This document shows, one piece after another, positions 1 through 8,464 of a stretch of DNA of 64,000 nucleotides. A model generated the notes under the pieces. The model did not search any database, was not told the origin of the DNA, and was given only the letters and a program-made list of their open reading frames with translations. The stretch's first letter is position 1, and each line of letters opens with the position of its first letter. Source of the stretch: Ralstonia sp. RRA (lineage in GTDB: Bacteria; Pseudomonadota; Gammaproteobacteria; Burkholderiales; Burkholderiaceae); contig NZ_CP146092.1 of assembly GCF_037023145.1 (NCBI RefSeq), positions 992,001 through 1,056,000 on the forward strand. The letters are read 5' to 3'. The translations under genes were made by a program, and so were the position numbers.

Positions 1-605
1 TGTTCGGCACGCACGGGCAGATGGTGCCGTCGTCTGCCATCCGCCTGGCAAAGCGGTTGGAGAAGTATGACCCGCTGTGGTTTGAAGAACCGGTGCCGCC
101 GGGGCAGGAGGAGGCCATGGCGACGATCGCGCAGCACACCTCGATCCCCATCGCCACGGGCGAACGCCTGACCACGAAGTACGAATTCCACAAGCTGCTG
201 CAAGCGGGCGGCGCGTCGATTCTTCAACTGAACGTTGCGCGCGTCGGCGGCCTGCTCGAAGCCAAGAAGATTGCCACGCTGGCTGAAGTGCACTACGCAC
301 AGATTGCGCCGCACCTATACAACGGCCCAGTGGGCGCCGCTGCGAGCATCCAGCTTGCCGCCTGCACGCCGAACTTCCTGATCCAGGAAAGCATCATGAC
401 GTGGGGTGGTTTCCACGCAGAAGTCGTCAAGACGCCGATCCGCTGGGAAGACGGCTACATCATCCCGTCCAACGAACCGGGCCTGGGCGTCGAGCTGAAC
501 ATGGATGTGGTGCGCGCGCATTCGCCATACACCGGCCAGCGCCTGCATCTGCAGATGGGCGAAAAGCCCGTCGACGTGAAGGACCTGGCGCCCGCCAAGG
601 GCTGA
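1..605 (+). CDS. Enolase-superfamily sugar-acid dehydratase, C-terminal part (5' end outside window)
   Basis: The window opens inside this gene: the first whole codon is at base 3 and 200 residues remain. The fragment is the TIM-barrel half of a mandelate racemase/muconate lactonizing enzyme. FEEP and ATGER carry the second and third Mg-binding acids, and IAPHLYNGP holds the histidine that acts as general base in the galactonate/gluconate dehydratase branch. Members dehydrate aldonic acids to 2-keto-3-deoxy sugars in the cytoplasm. The GMC oxidoreductase starts 18 bases downstream, so the two are probably one catabolic operon. The exact substrate cannot be read from this half. Confidence 0.85.
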   Translation, partial: FGTHGQMVPSSAIRLAKRLEKYDPLWFEEPVPPGQEEAMATIAQHTSIPIATGERLTTKYEFHKLLQAGGASILQLNVARVGGLLEAKKIATLAEVHYAQIAPHLYNGPVGAAASIQLAACTPNFLIQESIMTWGGFHAEVVKTPIRWEDGYIIPSNEPGLGVELNMDVVRAHSPYTGQRLHLQMGEKPVDVKDLAPAKG

Positions 606-623
606 TTGCGCGACGAGGGCAGC

Positions 624-2294
624 ATGACTTACGACTACATCATCGTCGGTGCGGGTTCGGCCGGTTGCATTCTTGCGAACCGGCTGAGTGAATCCGGCAA
701 GTACTCGGTACTGCTGATCGAGGCCGGCGAGCGCGATGCCTCGTTCTGGTTCAAGGTGCCGGTCGGCTTCACCAAGACCTACTACAACCGCCAGTACAAC
801 TGGATGTACTACAGCGAGCCGGAGGCGGAACTGAGCGGGCGCAAGCTCTACTGCCCGCGCGGCAAGGTGGTGGGTGGCTCCGGTTCGATCAACGCGATGG
901 TGTACGTGCGTGGTCAGCGCAGCGATTTTGACGACTGGGCAGCAGCGGGTAACCCGGGCTGGTCATTCGACGATGTGCTGCCGTATTTTCGCAAGCTTGA
1001 ATCGCACGCGGCCGCCGCGACCGATCCAGAGCATCACGGCGCGGCCGGGCCGATTCACATCACGTCGATGAAGGCGGATGTGCACCCGATCGTCCACGAA
1101 TTCTTGAAGGGCTGCGAGCAGCTGAAACTGCCGCGTACGCACGACTTCAACGGTGCGCAGTTCGAGGGCGCTGGCATCTACGACCTGAACACGAAGAACG
1201 GCGAGCGTTGCTCGAGCAGCTTCGCGTACCTGCGCCCGGCGGAAAGCCGCTCGAACCTGACCGTGCGCTCCGGCACCCTGGTGCGACGTGTGCAGTTTGA
1301 AGGCAAGCGCGCAGTTGGCGTGGTCGTGGCAGGCCCCAACGGCGATGAAGTCATCGACGCGTCGCGCGAGGTGATTCTCGCTGCGGGCGCGGTCGACACC
1401 CCCAAGCTGCTGCAGTTGTCCGGCGTGGGGGATCCAACCTTGCTCAGGCGTCATCAGGTGCCGGTCGTGCAGGCGTTACCGGCCGTTGGGCGCAACCTGC
1501 AGGACCACCTGTGCGTGAGCTTCTACTTCAAGGCGAATCGCCCCACGTTGAACGACGAGATGGGCACGCTGCTTGGCAAGATGAAGATCGGGCTGCGCTA
1601 TTTGTCGACCAAGCGTGGCCCGCTGGCGATGAGCGTGAACCAGGCGGGCGGCTTCTTCCGTGGTGCGCCGGATGTGCAAGCGCCGAACATCCAACTCTAC
1701 TTCAACCCGCTGTCATACCGGATTCCGAAGAGCGAGCACGCAAGCATTGAACCGGAACCGTACTCGGGGTTTCTGATTGCGTTCAATCCGTGCCGACCGA
1801 CGAGCCGAGGCGCGATTGAGATCGCCTCAAACCGTGCAGAGGATGCGGCAAAGATCCGCATCAACGCGCTCACGACGCAGAAGGACCTCGACGAGGCTGT
1901 GCAGGGCAGCAAGGTGATTCGATCGCTGATGTGCGCACCGGCCCTGAAGGCGATGACGGTGGAAGAGATCTCACCGGGGCCGCAGATGCAATCCGATGCG
2001 GATCTGCTGCAGTACTTCCGCGAGCAATCCGGTTCGATCTACCACCTGTGCGGTTCATGCGCGATGGGCCCGGATGCGGCCACGTCGGTCGTCGACGCGT
2101 CGTTGCGCGTGCATGGTCTTGATGGTCTGCGGGTGGTCGATGCGTCGATCTTTCCGAACATCACGTCCGGCAACATCAACGCGCCAACGATGATGGTTGC
2201 GGAGAAGGGCGCGGACCTGATTCTCCAGGGCGCGGCAGCCCGCGACGCGGCAGCCGTACGTCATGTCGAAGCACGCGAACCGGCGGTGGTGTAG
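624..2294 (+). CDS. GMC family FAD-dependent oxidoreductase (choline dehydrogenase-like)
   Basis: A 556-residue glucose-methanol-choline oxidoreductase that oxidises an alcohol or sugar hydroxyl using FAD. The N-terminal dinucleotide-binding motif GAGSAG is at residues 9-14. GKVVGGSGSINAMVYVRG is GMC signature 1, and GAVDTPKLLQLSGVG is signature 2. The C-terminal catalytic region contains YHLCGSCAMG and an NITSGNINAPTMM segment with the active-site Asn. The ATG at 624 is chosen because the FAD motif follows directly and GAGGG lies upstream; an in-frame TTG 18 bases earlier is less likely. It has no signal peptide and probably works with the upstream dehydratase. The substrate is unknown. Confidence 0.92.
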   Translation: MTYDYIIVGAGSAGCILANRLSESGKYSVLLIEAGERDASFWFKVPVGFTKTYYNRQYNWMYYSEPEAELSGRKLYCPRGKVVGGSGSINAMVYVRGQRSDFDDWAAAGNPGWSFDDVLPYFRKLESHAAAATDPEHHGAAGPIHITSMKADVHPIVHEFLKGCEQLKLPRTHDFNGAQFEGAGIYDLNTKNGERCSSSFAYLRPAESRSNLTVRSGTLVRRVQFEGKRAVGVVVAGPNGDEVIDASREVILAAGAVDTPKLLQLSGVGDPTLLRRHQVPVVQALPAVGRNLQDHLCVSFYFKANRPTLNDEMGTLLGKMKIGLRYLSTKRGPLAMSVNQAGGFFRGAPDVQAPNIQLYFNPLSYRIPKSEHASIEPEPYSGFLIAFNPCRPTSRGAIEIASNRAEDAAKIRINALTTQKDLDEAVQGSKVIRSLMCAPALKAMTVEEISPGPQMQSDADLLQYFREQSGSIYHLCGSCAMGPDAATSVVDASLRVHGLDGLRVVDASIFPNITSGNINAPTMMVAEKGADLILQGAAARDAAAVRHVEAREPAVV

Positions 2295-2469
2295 CCAGCG
2301 GTTCGGGCGTGCGCCAAGTGAGCTGCGCAATTCAGATCAATCTCATTGGTGCGGGGTGTGGTGCATGTCAACGTGTCGCCCGTCGCGATGGCGGGCGGAT
2401 GCGCGGGTGTGCATTCGCCACGCAGTTTGATACGACAAGAAAAACGACTGACTTAGGGAGCTAGCAGGA

Positions 2470-3615
2470 ATGAAGAGACACGTTGTCGCGCTCGCGGTAT
2501 TGACCGCATGGGCCGGAGCGGCAGCTGCGCAAAGCAGCGTCACGCTGTATGGCGTGATTGACCAAGGCATCAACTACACCAACAACGTTGGCGGCCACAG
2601 CCTTGTGGAGATGGCAAGCGGTCATGTGCAAGGCAGCCGCTGGGGCTTGCGCGGTAGCGAGGATCTGGGTGATGGTACGAAAGCCATCTTCCAATTGGAG
2701 AACGGCTTTAGCGCAGACACTGGCCGATTTGGTCAGGGTGGACGCATGTTTGGCCGGCAAGCCTATGTGGGCCTGCGCGACGCCCAGGCAGGCACGCTGA
2801 CGCTGGGTCGCCAGTACGACTCCGTGGTGGATTTTCTCGCGCCAACGACCGCAAACGGCAACTGGGCGGGCTGGCAATTCGCGCATCCGTTCGATAACGA
2901 CAATACCGACAACTCGTTCCGCTTGGACAACGCAATCAAATATGCGAGCCCCGATTTTGGCGGCTTCCAGTTTGGCGGTGCGTACGCGTTTGGCGAGAGC
3001 ACATCGTTCTCCGATAACCGCGTCTATAGCTTCGGGGCGAAGTACACCAACGGCGGGCTCAAGCTGGGTGCGGGCTACATGTTTGGCAGCAAGGTCGGCA
3101 GTACCGCCGGGGGTGCCCTGGCAACGAACGACGCGACCTATATTGCATCGCAGATGCGCGTCTTCGGTGCAGGCATCAACTACACGACGGGCCCGGCAAC
3201 GGTTGGTTTTGTGTACTCCAACTCGAACTACCGTAACCCGACCGGCAATAGCTATGTGAGCGCGATTGCCGCGCCGGGTGTAACCGTCGACGCGATCAAG
3301 TACCACAACTTTGAAGTCAGCGGTAAGTACCAGATCACGCCAGCGTTCTTCCTGGGCGGCCAATATGTGCTGTCGCTGCTGAAGTACGATGCGTCGACCG
3401 GTCGGGCCGAGCCGCGCATCCACACCGTGGGGTTGATGGCGGACTACGCCTTCTCCAAGCGCACGGACGTGTATTTGCAGACGTCGTATCAGCACGTTGC
3501 CGGCGGCAAGACCGGCGCAGCGGCACTGGACGGCGCATTCGTGCCGACCACGGCGGCACCGTCCTCGACGTCTTCGCAGGCCACCGTGCGCCTTGCGCTG
3601 CGTCACAGGTTCTGA
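2470..3615 (+). CDS. Gram-negative general porin (Burkholderia/Neisseria type)
   Basis: A 381-residue outer-membrane porin. A 20-residue Sec signal peptide ends in GAAAA before QSSVTLYG, the classic start of beta-proteobacterial porins. Alternating beta strands follow (GSRWGLRGSEDLG, AIFQLENGF, GGRMFGRQAYVGL), and the chain ends in LRHRF with the C-terminal Phe needed for BAM-dependent assembly. It should form a trimeric diffusion channel. Its place next to sugar-acid genes may mean it serves uptake of that substrate, but this is inference. A strong hairpin terminator follows. Confidence 0.95.
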   Translation: MKRHVVALAVLTAWAGAAAAQSSVTLYGVIDQGINYTNNVGGHSLVEMASGHVQGSRWGLRGSEDLGDGTKAIFQLENGFSADTGRFGQGGRMFGRQAYVGLRDAQAGTLTLGRQYDSVVDFLAPTTANGNWAGWQFAHPFDNDNTDNSFRLDNAIKYASPDFGGFQFGGAYAFGESTSFSDNRVYSFGAKYTNGGLKLGAGYMFGSKVGSTAGGALATNDATYIASQMRVFGAGINYTTGPATVGFVYSNSNYRNPTGNSYVSAIAAPGVTVDAIKYHNFEVSGKYQITPAFFLGGQYVLSLLKYDASTGRAEPRIHTVGLMADYAFSKRTDVYLQTSYQHVAGGKTGAAALDGAFVPTTAAPSSTSSQATVRLALRHRF

Positions 3616-3683
3616 CGCAAACTTGCCTGGCCGGCCAGTAAGTCTTTGAAAATAAAGGCTTGCTGACCTCGCCCGTGAACGAG

Positions 3684-3731
3684 ATACCCCGATGTGGGCG
3701 GCATTGCCGCTTGCGTCGGGGTATTTCATTT
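3684..3731 (+). terminator. Hairpin terminator after the porin gene
   Basis: ATACCCCGA (3684-3692) pairs perfectly with TCGGGGTAT (3716-3724). A nested GCGGCA/TGCCGC stem sits inside the loop and a T-rich stretch follows. It lies 68 bases after the porin stop and 130 bases before ilvE, and so separates the two transcription units. Confidence 0.7.
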
Positions 3732-3862
3732 GGAACGTCGCGGGGGGATTGGTTCGGCTTGGGCAACGGCGCGCGCGTGAATACGCAACCAAATTGCATC
3801 GCCAATGGCGCAAAATAGCGGTTTGGGCGTTTTTGCGCCCCCTCGCACCCCATGGAGACGGT

Positions 3863-4963
3863 ATGAACAACGTTGTCGAGTCGACCCTTTCGATCGAACA
3901 GAACCCGAACCCCGTGCCCGCCGCCGAGCGTGCTCGCCTGCTGGAGAGCCCCGCTTTCGGTCGCGTGTTCACCGACCACATGGCCACCATCCGCTACACC
4001 GAAGGCAAAGGCTGGCACGACGCGAAGGTTGGTGCGCGCGGTGTGATCCCGACGGATCCGGCGACGCAGGTATTGCACTACGCGCAGGAAATTTTTGAGG
4101 GCATGAAGGCATATCGGCTGCCGGATGGCGGCGGTGCACTGTTCCGCCCCGATGCCAATGCGCGCCGCTTCCAGAACTCCGCCAAGCGCCTGGCAATGCC
4201 CGCGCTGCCGGAAGATCTGTTCCTGCAATCCGTGCGCGAACTCGTGAAGCTGGACCGCGAATGGATTCCGACGGGCGAGGGTTCCGCGCTGTATCTGCGG
4301 CCGTTCATGATTGCCACCGAGGTTGCACTGGGCGTCAAGCCCGCGGCTGAATATCTGTATTGCGTGATCGCCTGCCCGGTGGGCGCGTACTTCAAGGGCG
4401 GCGCGTCGGCGGCGGTCACGATCTGGGTGTCCGATACCTATACGCGCGCCGCACCCGGCGGTACGGGCGATGCCAAGTGCGGTGGCAACTACGCCGCCAG
4501 CCTGCTCGCACAGGCCGAAGCCACGCGCGAAGGCTGCGACCAAGTGGTCTTCCTCGATGCGGTGGAGCGCCGCTGGATTGAAGAGCTCGGCGGCATGAAC
4601 GTGTTCTTTGTCTTCGATGACGGCTCGCTGCAGACGCCCCCGTTGACCGGCACGATTCTGCCGGGCATCACGCGCGATTCGCTGATCACCCTGGCGCGCG
4701 ACATGGGCTTGACCGTGCGCGAAGAGCCGTACTCCATCGACCAATGGCAGGCCGACGCCCAGAGCGGCCGTCTGCGTGAAGCCTTTGCGTGCGGTACCGC
4801 CGCCGTGGTCACGCCCATCGGCAAGGTGAAGGGCCACAAGCACAACTTCACCATCGGCGACGGCGGGGCGGGCGCGCTGACCACCAAGCTGAAGGCTGCG
4901 CTGGTCGAACTGCAGAACGGCCGCGCACCGGACCCGCACGGCTGGCTCGACCGCGTGTTCTGA
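3863..4963 (+). CDS. ilvE: Branched-chain amino acid aminotransferase
   Basis: A 366-residue class-IV PLP aminotransferase that interconverts Leu, Ile and Val with their 2-oxo acids, the last step of branched-chain synthesis and the first of breakdown. The PLP lysine is K205 in TGDAKCGGNYAAS. Other family features are QEIFEGMKAYR, YLRPFMIATE and GTAAVVTPIG. The reading frame stays open 57 codons upstream, but that stretch runs through the porin terminator hairpin, so the ATG at 3863 (MNNVVE) is chosen. The length is right for bacterial type-II BCATs. Confidence 0.95.
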   Translation: MNNVVESTLSIEQNPNPVPAAERARLLESPAFGRVFTDHMATIRYTEGKGWHDAKVGARGVIPTDPATQVLHYAQEIFEGMKAYRLPDGGGALFRPDANARRFQNSAKRLAMPALPEDLFLQSVRELVKLDREWIPTGEGSALYLRPFMIATEVALGVKPAAEYLYCVIACPVGAYFKGGASAAVTIWVSDTYTRAAPGGTGDAKCGGNYAASLLAQAEATREGCDQVVFLDAVERRWIEELGGMNVFFVFDDGSLQTPPLTGTILPGITRDSLITLARDMGLTVREEPYSIDQWQADAQSGRLREAFACGTAAVVTPIGKVKGHKHNFTIGDGGAGALTTKLKAALVELQNGRAPDPHGWLDRVF

Positions 4964-4978
4964 ACCCGGCGCTCGGAT

Positions 4979-5782
4979 ATGACGGAGTCGCTTTCCCTGG
5001 ACGCAGCCGAGACGTGGGTCACCACCGTCAATGGCCGTCTCTATGCCAAGCGTTGGGGCGGCACGGCGGATGATGCGGCGCTGCCGCCCATCGTGCTGCT
5101 GCATGATTCGCTCGGCTGCGTTGCGCTGTGGCGCGAGTTTCCGCAGCGCCTGGTGCAGGCGACCGGGCGCGCAGTGATTGCCTATGACCGGCTAGGTTTC
5201 GGCCAGTCGGATCCGCACCGGGGCCCGATCGGCGCGGATTTCATCCGGCAGGAAGCGCATACCGGTTTTTCCGCCCTGATTGACCAGCTTGGCGTAGAGC
5301 GTTTCATTGTCTTTGGCCACAGCGTGGGCGGCGGCATGGCGGTGTCGATTGCAGCCGCGTATCCGGACCGTTGCGCTGGGCTGATCACCGAGTCTGCGCA
5401 AGCCTTTGTTGAAGCGCAGACGCGCGCCGGCATCCGCACGGCACAGGCCCAGTTTGCCGAGCCCGGTCAGATGTCACGCCTGGAGCGGTATCACGGTGAC
5501 AAGGCGCCTTGGGTCTTGGATGCCTGGGTCAGCACGTGGTTGTCGCCCGCGTTTGCCGACTGGTGCCTGGATGAAGACCTGCTGGGTGTCCGCTGCCCGG
5601 TGCTCGCCATGCACGGCACGGAAGACGAGTATGGCTCGACCGCGCAGCCCGAGCGCATCGTGACCTTGGCCGGCGCACCGGCTCGGCTGGCGTTGCTGCA
5701 GCGCTGCGGTCACGTCCCGCACCGGGAGCAGGAGGCCACGGTGCTGGATGCAGTGAAGGCGTTCGTGACGGCGTCCCACTGA
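4979..5782 (+). CDS. Alpha/beta-hydrolase fold protein
   Basis: A 267-residue cytoplasmic alpha/beta hydrolase starting 15 bases after ilvE, so probably co-transcribed with it. The oxyanion strand is PIVLLHDSLG, the nucleophile elbow is VFGHSVGG with S115, the acid is probably the Asp in MHGTEDEYGS, and the catalytic His is in CGHVPHRE. The closest general type is the carboxylesterase / proline-iminopeptidase-like group. Nothing in the sequence fixes the substrate. Confidence 0.88.
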   Translation: MTESLSLDAAETWVTTVNGRLYAKRWGGTADDAALPPIVLLHDSLGCVALWREFPQRLVQATGRAVIAYDRLGFGQSDPHRGPIGADFIRQEAHTGFSALIDQLGVERFIVFGHSVGGGMAVSIAAAYPDRCAGLITESAQAFVEAQTRAGIRTAQAQFAEPGQMSRLERYHGDKAPWVLDAWVSTWLSPAFADWCLDEDLLGVRCPVLAMHGTEDEYGSTAQPERIVTLAGAPARLALLQRCGHVPHREQEATVLDAVKAFVTASH

Positions 5783-5810
5783 TCCGCGATCGGCCATTTG
5801 GCGCTGCCCC

Positions 5811-6704
5811 ATGGAACTCTATCAACTCAAAGCCGTACTCGCGGTTGCGCGCACCGGCCAGCTCGCGCGCGCTGCAGAGCAACTGCATCTGACGCAATCC
5901 GCCATCTCCAAGCAGATCAAGGGGCTGGAGGACGAGCTGGGCGTGCTGCTGTTTGATCGCACGCCCACCGGCATGACGGTCACCGCCGCGGGCCGGCGCC
6001 TGTTGCCGATTGCCGGGCGCGTGGTGGATGCCACGCAGGAGATGACCGCACTGGCGTCGTCGCTGCGGGGCAATGTATCCGGTGTGCTGCGTCTGGGCAC
6101 GATCATTGATCCGGAGTCGATCCGTCTGGGGCCGCTGCTGGCGGCGCTGCTGCAGTTCTATCCGCACATCGACGTGACGCTGGCACACGGCATTTCTGGC
6201 AGTGTGCTGCAGATGCTGCGTGATGGCCAGGTCGACGCCGGTTTCTACCTGGGCACCTTGCACGATCCGGAGATCACCGTGCACCCACTTGCGGTGGAGC
6301 ACTACGTGGTGGTGGCGCCCGCCGCGTGGGAGGCCAAGCTGCGTGGGGCCAGCCTGCAGGAGCTTGCTGCCATGCCGTGGCTGGCGACGCCCGCCGGCAG
6401 CTCGCAGCACGGCATGGTCGCGCAGATGTTTGCCGAACGCGGCCTGTCGCACAACACCGTGGTCGAGGCCGATCAGGAGGCGTCGATGATCGAGCTGGTG
6501 CAGTCCGGTGTGGCCCTGGGGATCATGCGCGAACGCCTGGCCGCCGGCATGGTGCAGAGCGGCCAAGCCGTCATCTGGGAGGGCGCCCGGCTGCCATGCC
6601 CGCTGTGCCTGCTGCATCGTCGTGCCAGTGCGGACAATCCCATGGTTCAGGCCCTGCTGGCGACCTTGCCGATGATCTGGCAGCCCGAGGCGGACGTCGC
6701 CTGA
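5811..6704 (+). CDS. LysR family transcriptional regulator
   Basis: A 297-residue LysR regulator. The N-terminal winged HTH (MELYQLKAVLAVARTG, then AEQLHLTQSAISKQIKGLE) is followed by a periplasmic-binding-protein-like effector domain from about residue 90. It lies 28 bases after the hydrolase on the same strand, an arrangement unlike the usual divergent LysR layout. It may be the last gene of the ilvE-hydrolase unit and regulate glycerate kinase downstream, but no clear operator was seen. The effector is unknown. Confidence 0.93.
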   Translation: MELYQLKAVLAVARTGQLARAAEQLHLTQSAISKQIKGLEDELGVLLFDRTPTGMTVTAAGRRLLPIAGRVVDATQEMTALASSLRGNVSGVLRLGTIIDPESIRLGPLLAALLQFYPHIDVTLAHGISGSVLQMLRDGQVDAGFYLGTLHDPEITVHPLAVEHYVVVAPAAWEAKLRGASLQELAAMPWLATPAGSSQHGMVAQMFAERGLSHNTVVEADQEASMIELVQSGVALGIMRERLAAGMVQSGQAVIWEGARLPCPLCLLHRRASADNPMVQALLATLPMIWQPEADVA

Positions 6705-6879
6705 ATCGACCGTCCCCTCCTAGGGTTTGCCCGGAAAGGAACCCCGGAAGTTGGCCGCAAAGCCTTGTCCCATCAGGGGTTTCCTGCGCGTTCAGTCGGT
6801 CTTGAAGATTCTCCAATAGGCGACTTGTGCGTCGCTCCGTAGACTGCCTCCAACCTGTTCATTCCGCTCGAGGCTTCTC

Positions 6880-8172
6880 ATGCAACCCACGTCCCCCACC
6901 AACCACCCCGCCTTGCTGCGCGCCATGTTCGATGCCGCTGTGGCCAGCGCCCAGCCGTCGCTCTGCCTGGCGCAGCATCTGCCGCCGGCGCCCAAGGGAC
7001 GGACCATCGTCATCGGTGCGGGCAAGGCATCGGCCGCGATGGCGCAGGCACTTGAAGCGCATTGGCCGGGGCCGCTCGAAGGGTTGGTTATCACGCGCTA
7101 CGGCTATGCCGTGCCGTGCGAACGCATCGAGATCGTTGAGGCGGCACACCCGGTGCCGGACGCGGCTGGCCTGGAATCCACCGCGCGTGTGCGCCAGCTG
7201 GTGTCGGGGCTGACCGAAGACGATCTCGTCATCGCGCTGATTTCCGGTGGTGGTTCGGCACTGCTCGTGGCGCCGGGCGAGGGCATCAGCCTGGCCGACA
7301 AGCAGGCCGTGAATGCGGCGCTGCTCAAGAGCGGCGCCAACATTGCCGAGATGAATTGCGTGCGGCGCCACCTGTCGCAGGTGAAGGGCGGGCGGCTGGC
7401 GGCGGCCTGCCACCCGGCGCACGTGGTGACGCTGCTGATTTCCGACGTGCCGGGCGACAACCCCGTCGATATTGCTTCCGGCCCCACGGTGGCCGATCCG
7501 ACCACGCGTGCAGACGCCCTGGCGATCATCGAGCGCTACCGGATTGCTGTGCCCGACAACGTGCGCGCATTCTTTGCCAAAGATGAGGCAGAAAGCATCA
7601 AGCCGGGCGACGCACGCCTGCAGAACATCACCACGCGCATCATCACGGCACCGCAGATCGCACTGGAGGCGGCGGCAAAGGTGGCGGAGGCGGCGGGCTA
7701 CACGCCGTACATCCTGGGTGACAGCCTGGAAGGCGAGGCGCGCGACCTGGGCCTGGCGATGGCAGGCATCGCGCGTCAGGTGGTGCAGCGCGGCCAGCCG
7801 TTCAAGACGCCGTGCGTGTTGCTGTCGGGTGGCGAGACGACCGTCACTGTCACGGGCAGCGGCCGCGGTGGGCGCAACGTGGAGTTCCTGCTCTCGCTGG
7901 CAGTGGCGCTGGACGGGCTGCCCGGCGTGCACGCCATTGCCGGTGACACCGACGGCGTGGACGGTGCCGAAGAGATTGCCGGTGCCATCATCGCGCCCGA
8001 CACGCTCACCCGTGCATGGGCCGCCGGCATCCAGCCGCGCAAGAGCCTCGACAACAACGACGGGCACGGCTTCTTCCAGGCGCTGGGCGACTCGGTCATC
8101 ACCGGCCCGACGCTGACCAACGTCAACGACTTCCGCGCCGTCATCATCGACACGCCGACCGGCGCAGCGTAA
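6880..8172 (+). CDS. ttuD: Glycerate 2-kinase / hydroxypyruvate reductase-type protein (MOFRL family)
   Basis: A 430-residue member of the DUF4147/MOFRL family, annotated as TtuD or GckA. It phosphorylates D-glycerate to 2-phosphoglycerate in tartrate, glyoxylate and sugar-acid breakdown. Typical blocks are IVIGAGKASAAMAQALE, LISGGGSALL, MNCVRRHLSQVKGGRLA, LISDVPGDNPVDIASGPT, and the C-terminal MOFRL segment with LLSGGETTVTVTGSGRGGRN and AGDTDGVDG. Its presence fits the sugar-acid genes at the start of the window, although they are 4.6 kb away. Old literature calls this family hydroxypyruvate reductase; kinase activity is now accepted for the family. Confidence 0.9.
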   Translation: MQPTSPTNHPALLRAMFDAAVASAQPSLCLAQHLPPAPKGRTIVIGAGKASAAMAQALEAHWPGPLEGLVITRYGYAVPCERIEIVEAAHPVPDAAGLESTARVRQLVSGLTEDDLVIALISGGGSALLVAPGEGISLADKQAVNAALLKSGANIAEMNCVRRHLSQVKGGRLAAACHPAHVVTLLISDVPGDNPVDIASGPTVADPTTRADALAIIERYRIAVPDNVRAFFAKDEAESIKPGDARLQNITTRIITAPQIALEAAAKVAEAAGYTPYILGDSLEGEARDLGLAMAGIARQVVQRGQPFKTPCVLLSGGETTVTVTGSGRGGRNVEFLLSLAVALDGLPGVHAIAGDTDGVDGAEEIAGAIIAPDTLTRAWAAGIQPRKSLDNNDGHGFFQALGDSVITGPTLTNVNDFRAVIIDTPTGAA

Positions 8173-8291
8173 GACGAACGTGCTGCCTGATGTGCTATCT
8201 GCGGCGCTTGTCAGGTAGCGCGTGCGTGTGCATCGCACCAAAATCGAACGATCGTTTATAAAACGCCGGTTTCAATCACCTGCGTTTTTCC

Positions 8292-8326
8292 CGCCCGTTC
8301 GCGCCATGCCACGGGCGTTCTTGTTT
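8292..8326 (+). terminator. Probable weak terminator after ttuD
   Basis: CGCCCGT (8292-8298) and ACGGGCG (8311-8317) form a 7-bp stem with a 12-base loop, followed by the interrupted T-run TTCTTGTTT. It lies between ttuD and the alkB promoter. Confidence 0.45.
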
Positions 8327-8351
8327 GGAAGTGCCAGCCTAAACTGAGACA

Positions 8352-8381
8352 TTGGCAAGCTCCTTCTGTCGCTCCTATAAA
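8352..8381 (+). promoter_or_regulatory. Candidate sigma-70 promoter of alkB
   Basis: TTGGCA (8352-8357) and TATAAA (8376-8381) are separated by 18 bases. The leader to the alkB start is about 75 bases and ends in a strong AGGAGGAAG ribosome site. Confidence 0.5.
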
Positions 8382-8464
8382 ACAGGCGTTGGGCAGGACC
8401 CGACGGCGCACCCACGTGCGTACACAAGCCAACCGAATCAAGCGGGGCAACCAGGAGGAAGACA

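Noticed and set aside
2461..5104. Two very long minus-strand open frames (over 500 codons each) opposite the porin, ilvE and hydrolase genes
   Set aside because: They are mirror frames of GC-rich genes: Arg/His/Gln-rich, no domains, and they overlap well-supported genes almost completely.
6748..6784. Imperfect inverted copies AGGAACCCC / GGGGTTTCCT after the LysR gene
   Set aside because: The arms differ by an inserted base and no T-run follows; not a convincing terminator or operator.
8250..8390. Two similar TATAAAAC-containing stretches upstream of alkB
   Set aside because: Only 7-8 bases are shared; one is explained as the -10 box and the other is likely chance.
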